Positions 53,329-61,502 of a DNA stretch of 64,000 bases are shown piece by piece. The translations under genes and the position numbers were made by a program. Below the pieces are notes generated by a model. The model saw only the letters and a list, made by a program, of their open reading frames with translations. It had not been told where the DNA came from and made no database searches. Every line of letters starts with the position of its first letter. Positions within the stretch are counted from its first letter, which is position 1. The DNA is from Mycoplasmatota bacterium (GTDB lineage: Bacteria; Bacillota_I; Bacilli_A; RF39; UBA660): the NCBI GenBank assembly GCA_022774645.1, contig JALFKQ010000007.1, forward strand, positions 27,914-91,913, in the 5' to 3' direction.

Positions 53329-55431
53329 ATGAAGAAAGTTAAAAATAAGAAAAAATATATAAAAAAGAAAAAAGTTAATATTGTTAATACTATATCAATG
53401 ATATTGATTGTTTTAATATGCTCTGGTATCTTAATGCTTGCTGGATTTTCTACTTATATTTATCTAAATGCTCCTGAGTTTAACACTGATTTACTCTATA
53501 AAAAAGAATCTTCTAATATTTATGATAACAAGGGTAATCTTATAGCAAGCATAGGTAGTGAAAATAGACAAATTGTTAAGTATAATGAACTTCCTAATGT
53601 GTTGATAGATGCAATAGTTGCAACTGAGGATTCTAGATTTTTTGAACACGATGGATTAGATATTTATAGATTTGCTAAGGCAGGATATGGTTACTTAACT
53701 GGGTCCAACGAGGGAGGTGCTTCCACTCTAACAATGCAAGTTTCTAAAAATACTTTTACTAGTACAGAAGCAGATGGTTTTAAAGGTTTAATAAGAAAAT
53801 TTACTGATATTTATATGTCAATTTTTAATATTGAAAAGGATTATTCTAAAAATGAAATTATGGAATTTTATGTTAATGCTCCATATTTAGGTGCTGGTAG
53901 TTATGGAGTTGTTACTGCTGCTAAAACTTATTTTAATAAAGACATTGGTAATTTAAATTTAGTTGAAGCTGCTATGATTGCTGGAATGTTTCAAGCCCCA
54001 GGTGAATATGATCCATATGTTAATCCAGATAAAACTAATGCAAGAAAAAATGAAGTTATTGATTTAATGTATAGACACGGATATATTACAGAAATTGAAA
54101 TGAATTCTGCTAAAAAGAAGGATATTAGTGAAATAATTGCTAAGAATAATAAAAATGTTAATAAGTATCAAGGTTTTATTGACACAGTTGTTCAAGAAGT
54201 AATAGATAGAACTGGGGATAATCCTTATGAAGTTTCTATGGATATATATTCAACTATGGATGCTAGTAAACAAGATGTTATTAACAATTTTTATAAAAAT
54301 CATAAATTTAAAGATAATAAAGTACAAGTAGGAATTGGAATCATTGATAATGAAACAGGGGCTATTATTGCTGTTGGTGCTGGTAGAAATAAGAATAGTG
54401 AAATGTCTTTAAACTATGCTACTCAAATTAAAAGGCATCCAGGAAGTACAGCTAAACCACTATTTGATTACGGTCCTGGTATTGAATATAAGAATTGGTC
54501 AACTTATACACCATTTATTGACAAACCTGTTAGTTATACTAATGGTGGGGTTATTCACAATGTTGATAAAAGATATCAAGGTTTCTTAACACTTGAACAA
54601 TGCTTAGTTAGATCAAGAAACACTTGTGCATTACAAGCATTTCAAAAATTAAATAATAAACAAATAAATTCTTTTGTTACTTCACTTGGTATAGTTCCAG
54701 AATATCTAGGTAACAATTATTATATTAACGAAGCACACTCAATTGGTGGTTTTACTGGGGTTAGTCCTGTACAACTAGCTTCTGCTTATTCAGCTTTTGG
54801 TAATGGTGGGAATTACACAGAAGCACACAGTATAAATAAAATTGTTTATAAAACTGGTGGACACGAAGATTTAAAAGAATTTAATTTTGAATCTAAAAAT
54901 GTTATGAGTGATACTACTGCATATATGATTTCATATATGTTAAAAAAAGTAACAAGTTCATCAGTAAAAGTTAAAGGAACAGACCTTTCAACCAAAACTG
55001 GTACAAGTAGTTATGATGAAAGTGCTTTAAAAAGATTAAAGCTTTCAAGTAATGTTATACAAGATGCATGGACTGTAACATTTAGTCCAGATTATAGTGT
55101 AGCAATTTGGTATGGATATGATAATTTAACTAAAAAGACATACAATACTACTAATCATGCTTGGGCTGAAAGAGTTAAAATACAAAAAGAAATTGTTAAT
55201 AAAATTATGGAACCAAACAGTAGATTTAAAAAACCGGCTGGTATAATTTCTTCGAGAGTTGTTATTAGGAGTAATCCTCCAATGCTTCCAAACTCTTCCA
55301 CTCCATCTTCTAAAATCGGAACTTTTCTTTTTAAAAAAGGTACTCAGCCAACAAAAGTGTATCCAATTCAAACTAGAAAACCAAAAGAAGAAAATGATAA
55401 TGTAAAGATACCAGATGTTTTAAATCCATAA
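53329..55431 (+). CDS. Class A penicillin-binding protein (PBP1A type)
   Basis: The 700-residue bifunctional wall synthase has a lysine-rich cytoplasmic tail, one N-terminal helix, then a GT51 glycosyltransferase (VATEDSRFFEHDGLD, EGGASTLTMQVSKN, FYVNAPYLGAGSYGVVTAAKTYF, AAMIAGMFQAP) and a transpeptidase with SxxK in HPGSTAKPL, SRN in RSRNT and KTGT in LSTKTGTSS. An extra 60-residue basic/proline tail follows. TATAAT (53317-53322) lies six bases before the ATG and no ribosome binding site is seen, so the mRNA may be leaderless. The TTG at 53311 is not favoured. Confidence 0.95.
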   Translation: MKKVKNKKKYIKKKKVNIVNTISMILIVLICSGILMLAGFSTYIYLNAPEFNTDLLYKKESSNIYDNKGNLIASIGSENRQIVKYNELPNVLIDAIVATEDSRFFEHDGLDIYRFAKAGYGYLTGSNEGGASTLTMQVSKNTFTSTEADGFKGLIRKFTDIYMSIFNIEKDYSKNEIMEFYVNAPYLGAGSYGVVTAAKTYFNKDIGNLNLVEAAMIAGMFQAPGEYDPYVNPDKTNARKNEVIDLMYRHGYITEIEMNSAKKKDISEIIAKNNKNVNKYQGFIDTVVQEVIDRTGDNPYEVSMDIYSTMDASKQDVINNFYKNHKFKDNKVQVGIGIIDNETGAIIAVGAGRNKNSEMSLNYATQIKRHPGSTAKPLFDYGPGIEYKNWSTYTPFIDKPVSYTNGGVIHNVDKRYQGFLTLEQCLVRSRNTCALQAFQKLNNKQINSFVTSLGIVPEYLGNNYYINEAHSIGGFTGVSPVQLASAYSAFGNGGNYTEAHSINKIVYKTGGHEDLKEFNFESKNVMSDTTAYMISYMLKKVTSSSVKVKGTDLSTKTGTSSYDESALKRLKLSSNVIQDAWTVTFSPDYSVAIWYGYDNLTKKTYNTTNHAWAERVKIQKEIVNKIMEPNSRFKKPAGIISSRVVIRSNPPMLPNSSTPSSKIGTFLFKKGTQPTKVYPIQTRKPKEENDNVKIPDVLNP

Positions 55432-55468
55432 TATTTATTTTCTTCTTTTTTTGTTATATAATTTTATT

Positions 55469-56287
55469 ATGAAAGTTAAAGGTAAACTTAATAAAACCAA
55501 TCTAATTTTATCAATATTGCTAGTTATTAGTGCTAGTCTTTTAATATATTCAATTGTTAATATTAAAAACTGGAAAAAGGATAATGATAGTACAGAAGAA
55601 GAAATTAATTCTATTTATAAAACTGTTTCTGTCGATGAAGTAAGTGATGGTGAAACTGTTAATTCTAAAAATCAAAAGAAAGAAAGTATTTATTGGAGTT
55701 ATATTAAAATGAATATGATTACTGTTGATTTTACTGACTTAATTAAACAAAATAAAGATACTAAGGGTTGGATTCAAGTAAATGGTACTAATATCAATTA
55801 TCCATTTGTTCAATCTAATGATAACTCCTATTATTTAAATCATTCTTTTAATAAAAAGAAAAATGAAGCTGGTTGGGTATTTTTAGATTATAGAAATGAT
55901 ATAAATAATTTAAGTAAAAATAATATAATTTATGCTCATTCTAGGCTAGATAAAACTATGTTTGGTTCACTTAAAAATATTCTTAAAAGTAATTGGTATA
56001 ATGATACTGATAATCATATCATTAAATTATCAACTGAAACTGAAAATACTTTATGGCAAGTGTTTAGTGTTTATCATATAAAGACTGAAAATTATTATAT
56101 TACTACTGACTTCAAAAATGATGAAGAATTTCAAAAGTTTATTAATACAATTTCATCTAGAAGTAAATTAAAATTTGATGCAACTGTTGATGTTAATGAT
56201 ACAATTCTAACATTATCAACTTGTTATAAAACTGATGAAAAAGTTGTATTACATGCTAAACTTATAAAAAAAGAAGTAAGAAATTAA
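55469..56287 (+). CDS. Class B-like sortase
   Basis: Sortases anchor or crosslink surface proteins or pili. The 272-residue protein has an N-terminal signal anchor (NLILSILLVISASLLIYSIV), then GWIQVNGTNINYPFVQSNDN, NIIYAHSRLDKTMFGSL (catalytic His) and ILTLSTCYKTDEKVVLHAKL with the nucleophilic Cys in TLSTC. The catalytic arginine normally about eight residues after the Cys appears to be lysine (DEKVVLHA against NARFVVHG). TATAAT (55457-55462) ends six bases before the ATG, and no ribosome binding site is seen. It follows the PBP gene and ends in a terminator. Confidence 0.88.
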   Translation: MKVKGKLNKTNLILSILLVISASLLIYSIVNIKNWKKDNDSTEEEINSIYKTVSVDEVSDGETVNSKNQKKESIYWSYIKMNMITVDFTDLIKQNKDTKGWIQVNGTNINYPFVQSNDNSYYLNHSFNKKKNEAGWVFLDYRNDINNLSKNNIIYAHSRLDKTMFGSLKNILKSNWYNDTDNHIIKLSTETENTLWQVFSVYHIKTENYYITTDFKNDEEFQKFINTISSRSKLKFDATVDVNDTILTLSTCYKTDEKVVLHAKLIKKEVRN

Positions 56288-56307
56288 TTAATAATTCTTA
56301 CTTTTTT
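56274..56307 (+). terminator. Intrinsic terminator of the sortase gene
   Basis: AAGTAAGAA / TTCTTACTT form a 9-bp stem, loop of about 12 bases, followed by a T-run; the stem overlaps the sortase stop and the end of the convergent gene. Confidence 0.7.
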
Positions 56308-56944
56308 ATTCTACTATTTTACTATATTCATTTGGAATTTTTAAATCTATATGAATTAATTCTTTTGTGACTGGATGAATAAACTTTATTTCATTTGCTA
56401 GAAGCATCATTTTTCTATATCCATCTTTTTTACCATATTTTCTATCTCCTAGTATTGGAGTATTATTATCTTTCATATGTACTCTTATTTGATTTTTTCT
56501 TCCTGTTTTAATGTTTATTTTTAATAATGAATATTGTTTATTAGATTTAATTTTATGATAAATAGTTTCAGCATATTTTCCTGTTTTATCATTTGTGCTA
56601 TATGTATATAGTGTTTTAGTTTCTTTTAAATATGATTTAATAATTCCTTCTTCTTTTGTTATTCCGTGGACTACTGCTATATAATTTCTTTCAACATTAT
56701 CCCAGTTATTTTGTAGTTTTTCTTTAACAGTTTCACTTTTAGCAAAAACTACTATTCCACTAGTATCTTTATCAAGTCTATGAACCACAAATATTTTTTG
56801 ATTCTTTTTATGTAAATATTCGTATACTTCACTATATAAATTATCTTTGTAATTATCACTTTTAATAGTTGGCATATTACCACTTTTATTTACTATTATT
56901 AAATGCTTATCTTCAAATAATATTTCTAATCTTCTCTTATTCAT
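56306..56944 (-). CDS. RluD-family pseudouridine synthase
   Basis: The 212-residue protein has the catalytic motif VVHRLDKDTSGIVVFA (Asp in HRLDxxTSG) and the later LLKINIKTGRKNQIRVHM and ILGDRKYG motifs of RluA/RluC/RluD enzymes, which turn uridine to pseudouridine in rRNA or tRNA. No S4 domain is present, and it is shorter than RluD (about 300), so it lacks an N-terminal RNA-binding domain. It follows the ZIP transporter by 10 bases. Confidence 0.9.
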   Translation of the reverse strand: MNKRRLEILFEDKHLIIVNKSGNMPTIKSDNYKDNLYSEVYEYLHKKNQKIFVVHRLDKDTSGIVVFAKSETVKEKLQNNWDNVERNYIAVVHGITKEEGIIKSYLKETKTLYTYSTNDKTGKYAETIYHKIKSNKQYSLLKINIKTGRKNQIRVHMKDNNTPILGDRKYGKKDGYRKMMLLANEIKFIHPVTKELIHIDLKIPNEYSKIVE

Positions 56945-56954
56945 ATTTATCTTT

Positions 56955-57674
56955 TTAGTGGAATATATGACCTACTAGTATTAATATAACACCAGTCATT
57001 ATTCCAATTAATAATTCCTTCTTTTTAATATTTTCTTTTAGTTCACATAATAATTCAAAGAATGCTATATATATTAACATTCCAAGAGTTATACTAATTA
57101 ATACACCTGAAATATATTCAGTGAGTGTAATTTTTAATAATTTTATAACAATTATACCTAGTATACTTGATAATGATAATAAACTAAGTAATATAATTTT
57201 CTCTTTTTTATTTTTTACTAATGATGATATTTGTATTCCAAGTGGAATATTATGAAATGATACTCCAAGTGATGTAAATATTCCTATACTAAGTGAAGTT
57301 AATGAAGCTGTATATATAGCTGTTCCTTCTATAATATTATGTATAAATAATGCTAATGCTGATATAAGACCTATGTGTTCCATATGATCTTTTCTTTTAG
57401 ATTCTTCGTGTTCATGATCTGGAATAAATAAATCTAGTGCCTTTAATAAAAGTATACCTAAAAGTGTAAACCCAAATATTACCCATTTGTTTTCAATAGC
57501 TTCTATGCATTCTGGTAAAAGATCAAAAAATATAAGACCCAATATTATAGTAAAAGAAAATCCTATTGAAAATATTATTAATTTTTTTTCATTTTTAATT
57601 AACTTTGTTATCAAATAACCTATAAAAAAAGAAAGTCCTGATAACAATGTTATACATATTGCTTGTATATTCAT
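56955..57674 (-). CDS. ZIP family metal transporter
   Basis: The 239-residue protein has eight predicted helices and the ZIP metal-site motifs ALFIHNIIEGTAIYTAS (HNxxEG in helix 4) and SFHNIPLGIQIS (HNxPxG in helix 5), with a cytoplasmic His-rich loop (FIPDHEHEESKRKDHMEH). It probably imports zinc or manganese/iron. It starts with GGTGAAG. It is in a packed run with the pseudouridine synthase and the DUF3267-like gene. Confidence 0.9.
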   Translation of the reverse strand: MNIQAICITLLSGLSFFIGYLITKLIKNEKKLIIFSIGFSFTIILGLIFFDLLPECIEAIENKWVIFGFTLLGILLLKALDLFIPDHEHEESKRKDHMEHIGLISALALFIHNIIEGTAIYTASLTSLSIGIFTSLGVSFHNIPLGIQISSLVKNKKEKIILLSLLSLSSILGIIVIKLLKITLTEYISGVLISITLGMLIYIAFFELLCELKENIKKKELLIGIMTGVILILVGHIFH

Positions 57675-57715
57675 ACTTCTTCACCAAGAAGATTATATCA
57701 TACTTTCTTATTATT

Positions 57716-58393
57716 TTAAATTATAAATCCTAATGCCAATAATATAATCATTATTATTATACTTGCTTTTGATAATTCTATTCTTTTAGAATTTTTATCT
57801 ATTTTTGATTTATCAAATTCTTTTGTTTCAACTAAGTTTATTCCAGGTACTTTTATATTACTTAAATCTTTTTCACTTATTAGATAATATGCATCACATT
57901 CATTATATTCTGCAAATTTTATATTCTTTGGCATTTTTAATAATTGTAAAAAGGTTAATAAATCAAAATATGATCCTGCTATGTTAGAAACTGATAAGAA
58001 TGCTAAAAAAGGCATATCATATATATAACTAATTATTAATGTTAATACACCAATTATGGTGAATGGTGTTAATAATGAAATCATTACTGCTTTTTTACTT
58101 ATTTCATTTGTACATCTGCAATACATTATTCCTTTTTCAAGACACATACCTAAACATAAATCTTTACTTTTCACTGGACTATTTATTAAGTATCCTATAT
58201 AATGTAATATCTCATGTAATATAAACCAAGATATCATTATTAATAATTCTTTATATTCAAATTTAAAATAATAATTATCAAATGTAAAATATACTAACAT
58301 AAGTAATGCAATTATTATTAACGATGCCATTATATTTCCAGCTTTAAGATTAAATTTATATTTATAACACTTTGTTGTTTCTTTCTTTTTCAT
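57716..58393 (-). CDS. Integral membrane protein with HExxH motif (DUF3267-like)
   Basis: The 225-residue protein has about six helices. The motif SWFILHEILHYIGYL (HEILH) inside a membrane segment suggests a zinc metalloprotease-like fold, as in the DUF3267 proteins. A Cys-rich loop follows (DLCLGMCLEKGIMYCRC), possibly a second metal site. Catalysis is inferred. It starts 2 bases after the COG2426 gene stop. Confidence 0.7.
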   Translation of the reverse strand: MKKKETTKCYKYKFNLKAGNIMASLIIIALLMLVYFTFDNYYFKFEYKELLIMISWFILHEILHYIGYLINSPVKSKDLCLGMCLEKGIMYCRCTNEISKKAVMISLLTPFTIIGVLTLIISYIYDMPFLAFLSVSNIAGSYFDLLTFLQLLKMPKNIKFAEYNECDAYYLISEKDLSNIKVPGINLVETKEFDKSKIDKNSKRIELSKASIIIMIILLALGFII

Positions 58394-58394
58394 A

Positions 58395-58913
58395 TTAACC
58401 TACTATTCTTTTTAAAAGTCCATAAGATAAAATCATCATTATTATACTTGCCATTATTATACCAAGCATTATTGATATAAATGATTTCTTTTTATCCATA
58501 TTTAGTACTGATGCTGCTAAACATCCTGTCCATGCACCTGTTCCTGGTAGTGGAATACCTACAAATAATATTAAGCCAAGATAACCATATTTTTCAATTG
58601 AATCTTTATGTTTTCTTGCTTTCTTATCTAACCATTTAGCTACTTTATTCATCCATTTTATTTTAGAATTTTTCATCCACTCTAATATTTTATTTATAAA
58701 TAGTAATATAAATGGTACAGGCAATACATTTCCAATTATTGATACTATATATCCAGTAAGAGGACTAACATCTAATAATGATGCTGCTATAAGGCCTCCT
58801 CTTAACTCTAAAATTGGTAATATTGAAACAATAAATACTATTAATTCCTTACCAAATTTTAATGCTGTTAAACCACTGAATAACTTTATTATTGAATCTA
58901 TTATACTTTCCAT
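58395..58913 (-). CDS. Small multidrug export protein (COG2426)
   Basis: A 172-residue membrane protein with four to five helices and the motif VSILPILELRGGLIAAS...PLTGYIVSIIGN...GIPLPGTGAWTGCLAAS of COG2426 proteins. The LPxxELRGA-like motif is typical. The ATG at 58913 is preferred because AAGGTG lies just before it; the frame opens at 58940. Drug export is only suggested by the family name. Confidence 0.85.
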   Translation of the reverse strand: MESIIDSIIKLFSGLTALKFGKELIVFIVSILPILELRGGLIAASLLDVSPLTGYIVSIIGNVLPVPFILLFINKILEWMKNSKIKWMNKVAKWLDKKARKHKDSIEKYGYLGLILFVGIPLPGTGAWTGCLAASVLNMDKKKSFISIMLGIIMASIIMMILSYGLLKRIVG

Positions 58914-59013
58914 TTTACACCTTCTTTTAATTATATTCATCTGTTTTTAATTATAACATATTTTATAAGATAATATGTAATTGTGATATAATATTTACAA
59001 GGAATGATGTTAG

Positions 59014-59724
59014 ATGAATAATAAAATTGGTATGTTTGATTCAGGTATCGGTGGTCTTACTATTTTGAAAGAACTAAAAAAGTTACTTCCAAATGAAGAT
59101 TATATTTATTATGCCGATTCTAAAAATAATCCTTATGGTGAAAAAAGTGATGAAGAACTTATGAAAATAGTCACTAATATTGTTGATTTTTTAATAAGTA
59201 AAGATGTTAAAATAATTGTTATTGCTTGTAATACAGCAACTACAAGATGTATAAAAAGATTAAGATTAATGTACCCAAATATGCCTTTTGTTGGTACTGA
59301 ACCTGCTATTAAAGTTGCTTGTGATAATAATTATAAAAATACTTTAGTTATGGCTACACCAGGTACTATAAAAGCTGAAAGAACACATGAACTGGTTAAA
59401 AATTATAAAAGAATAGGTCAAAAAATAAAACTTTTACCTTGTAAAGGTTTAGCAGATACCATAGAGTTTGGAACTGAAAAAGATGTTGATAGAGTTCTAC
59501 ATAACTTACTTCATAGTTATTATGATAAAGATATAGATTCTATTGTACTTGGATGTACACATTATCCATATGCTAAAAAAAGTATTAAAAAACTTTTTCC
59601 AAATGCTAAGCTTATAGATGGAAATAAAGGTGTATCAAATCAAGTAAAAAGAGTACTTGAAAGCAAAAATTTATTAAGTAACAGTAATGTTAAAGGTAAA
59701 ACTGAAATAATTTATAACAAATAA
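59014..59724 (+). CDS. murI: Glutamate racemase MurI
   Basis: The enzyme supplies D-glutamate for peptidoglycan. The 236-residue protein has the motif MFDSGIGGLTILKEL, the first catalytic Cys in IACNTATT and the second in LGCTHYPYA, with SKNNPYGEKS nearby. TATAAT at about 58985 and a GGAATGAT ribosome binding region precede the ATG. It is monocistronic. Confidence 0.96.
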   Translation: MNNKIGMFDSGIGGLTILKELKKLLPNEDYIYYADSKNNPYGEKSDEELMKIVTNIVDFLISKDVKIIVIACNTATTRCIKRLRLMYPNMPFVGTEPAIKVACDNNYKNTLVMATPGTIKAERTHELVKNYKRIGQKIKLLPCKGLADTIEFGTEKDVDRVLHNLLHSYYDKDIDSIVLGCTHYPYAKKSIKKLFPNAKLIDGNKGVSNQVKRVLESKNLLSNSNVKGKTEIIYNK

Positions 59725-59760
59725 AAAAGTTATATTATTTACTTAAATAAATATAACTTT
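59722..59760 (-). terminator. Terminator of the thioredoxin-like gene
   Basis: AAAGTTATATT / AATATAACTTT form an 11-bp stem; the T-run lies on the minus strand. It also separates the convergent murI gene. Confidence 0.75.
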
Positions 59761-60199
59761 CTAACCACTTTTTAAATTCAGTTGTATCTTGATACTTATC
59801 AAGATCTTCTTTTTTATTGGCATCTAAATATGAAATAATTTTACTATCTTTAATAATTAAAACTGATGGAGCAAATTTAACTTTCTTTATATATTTAGTC
59901 TTTTCAAATTCTTCATATCTTATAGAGTACATACTTATATTATTTTCTTCCATTACTTCTTTAAAGATATCATCACAGGGTATTTTTAAACTACAATAAT
60001 CATTATAAGTGTATAATAGAAAGCTTTCTTTTGAATCTATTAGTTGATTTAACTCGTTAGAATCAATCTTTATAAATTCTCCATTTGTATAATATTTATC
60101 TTCTATATAAAATTTTTCATATTTATTCATCATTAATATTGCTGGTACAACTATTATTATTGTTAAAATTATTGCACTTATTATTATTTTTTTATTCAT
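59735..60199 (-). CDS. Membrane-anchored thioredoxin-fold protein without CxxC
   Basis: The 154-residue protein has an N-terminal hydrophobic anchor (IIISAIILTIIIVVPAILMM) followed by a thioredoxin-like domain: SFLLYTYNDYCSLKIPCDDIF, then FAPSVLIIKDSKIISYL with the cis-proline AP-S. The active site is C-x5-C (CSLKIPC) rather than CxxC, so ordinary disulfide exchange is doubtful; the two Cys may still pair. It faces outside the cell. A GAGGAGAA ribosome binding site precedes the ATG. Confidence 0.65.
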   Translation of the reverse strand: MNKKIIISAIILTIIIVVPAILMMNKYEKFYIEDKYYTNGEFIKIDSNELNQLIDSKESFLLYTYNDYCSLKIPCDDIFKEVMEENNISMYSIRYEEFEKTKYIKKVKFAPSVLIIKDSKIISYLDANKKEDLDKYQDTTEFKKWLESYIYLSK

Positions 60200-60288
60200 A
60201 CTTTTCTCCTCATTTTACATTATACAGAACTTTTTATAAAATTCTATAATTTGATAGTTTAGTTATCTAAACGGTAAGTTGAGAAGAA

Positions 60289-60317
60289 AAAAAGGATTAA
60301 TTTTTTAATCCTTTCAT
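60289..60317 (-). terminator. Intrinsic terminator of ddl
   Basis: GAAAGGATTA / TAATCCTTTT around AAAAAAT form a stem overlapping the ddl stop, followed by a T-run on the minus strand. Confidence 0.7.
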
Positions 60318-61490
60318 ACCTTTTAATCCTTTTGAACCATTAAAGCCGTCAAATATTGTACTATTAAATGACATAGTTTTTTTGCTTTTATGTTTATATT
60401 CTTTTATAGCTATTGAAATCATTTCGTCTAATAAATCACAATATTTTACTCCAGCTTCCTTCCATAAATAGAATGATAAGCTTCCTGGACAAGTATTTGG
60501 TTCATTAACATAGAATTTATTATCTTTTTTATCTATTAGGAAATCTATTCTACAAACACCACTTAAATTTAAAGTTTTGAATACCTCTTTTGCTGTTTCT
60601 CCTATTTCTTTTGTTAGTTTATCGGAGATTCTTGCTGGTACTATTCTACTTGTACTAGCCATTCCTTTTGAAGCTGTTCCTTTTAATTTTGCATTTCCTA
60701 AATATTTATCAGCATATGATAATATTTCGTCTACACCCATAACTTCTTCTAATGGACTTACTTTTCGATATTCATAATTTCCAAGTACTGATGCATTAAC
60801 TTCAGTTAGATCTTCGATTACTTTTTCAACAACAATCTTATTATCATATTCAATTGCTTCTTCTATTTTAGCTTCAATTTCTTTTGCAGAATGAGCTTTT
60901 CCTATTCCAATACTACTTCCAAGTGTAGCTGGTTTTACTATAACTGGATATCCAATTTTTTTAATATTATCCAAGATTTTTTCTTTATCATCTAAATATT
61001 CATTATCATAGAACCAAGTATAGTCTACAATTGGTAATCCAACTGCTTGCATTACTTGTTTCATTACAACTTTATCTTGTCCTAATGCTCCACCTAGAAC
61101 ATGAGATCCAACATAAGGAATACCTATTGAATCAAGTAATCCAGCAAGTGAACCATCTTCTACATTATTACCATGAACTACAGGTAATATTACATCTAAA
61201 TCAGTAACATCTTTTCTAAATAAACCAGTAGTTCTTTGTAATAAAAATGTTTTACCTTTTTTATATAGCATAACTTTAGTAGCATATCTTTTTTCCATAT
61301 CGAAGTCTTTATAAAATTCAATATCTCTTAACATATGTCCAGTATACCAAGTCCTATCTTTTGATATATATATTGGAACAATATCATACTTATCTTCATT
61401 TAAATTATTCATAGCTTGTAATGCAGAAATAACACTTACTTCATGTTCTACTGTTTCTCCACCATAAATAACACCTATTTTTATTTTCAT
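60297..61490 (-). CDS. ddl: D-alanine--D-alanine ligase
   Basis: The 397-residue ATP-grasp enzyme starts IKIGVIYGGETVEHEVSVISA, has VKPATLGSSIGIGKAHS (phosphate-binding loop) and VCRIDFLI...VNEPNTCPGSLSFYLWKEAG at the C-terminal catalytic end. The final 35 residues are an extra glycine/lysine tail with GLKGMKGLKN. It forms D-Ala-D-Ala for cell-wall cross-links (or, if diverged, D-Ala-D-lactate/serine; the specificity residues cannot be settled here). It lies just after murF, 12 bases apart. Confidence 0.93.
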   Translation of the reverse strand: MKIKIGVIYGGETVEHEVSVISALQAMNNLNEDKYDIVPIYISKDRTWYTGHMLRDIEFYKDFDMEKRYATKVMLYKKGKTFLLQRTTGLFRKDVTDLDVILPVVHGNNVEDGSLAGLLDSIGIPYVGSHVLGGALGQDKVVMKQVMQAVGLPIVDYTWFYDNEYLDDKEKILDNIKKIGYPVIVKPATLGSSIGIGKAHSAKEIEAKIEEAIEYDNKIVVEKVIEDLTEVNASVLGNYEYRKVSPLEEVMGVDEILSYADKYLGNAKLKGTASKGMASTSRIVPARISDKLTKEIGETAKEVFKTLNLSGVCRIDFLIDKKDNKFYVNEPNTCPGSLSFYLWKEAGVKYCDLLDEMISIAIKEYKHKSKKTMSFNSTIFDGFNGSKGLKGMKGLKN

Positions 61491-61502
61491 ACTTCTTCAC
61501 TC

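Noticed and set aside
60257..60272. Palindrome GTTTAG-TTAT-CTAAAC as an operator
   Set aside because: It is short, lies between the ddl end and the thioredoxin-like gene start without other promoter signals, and may be chance in AT-rich DNA.
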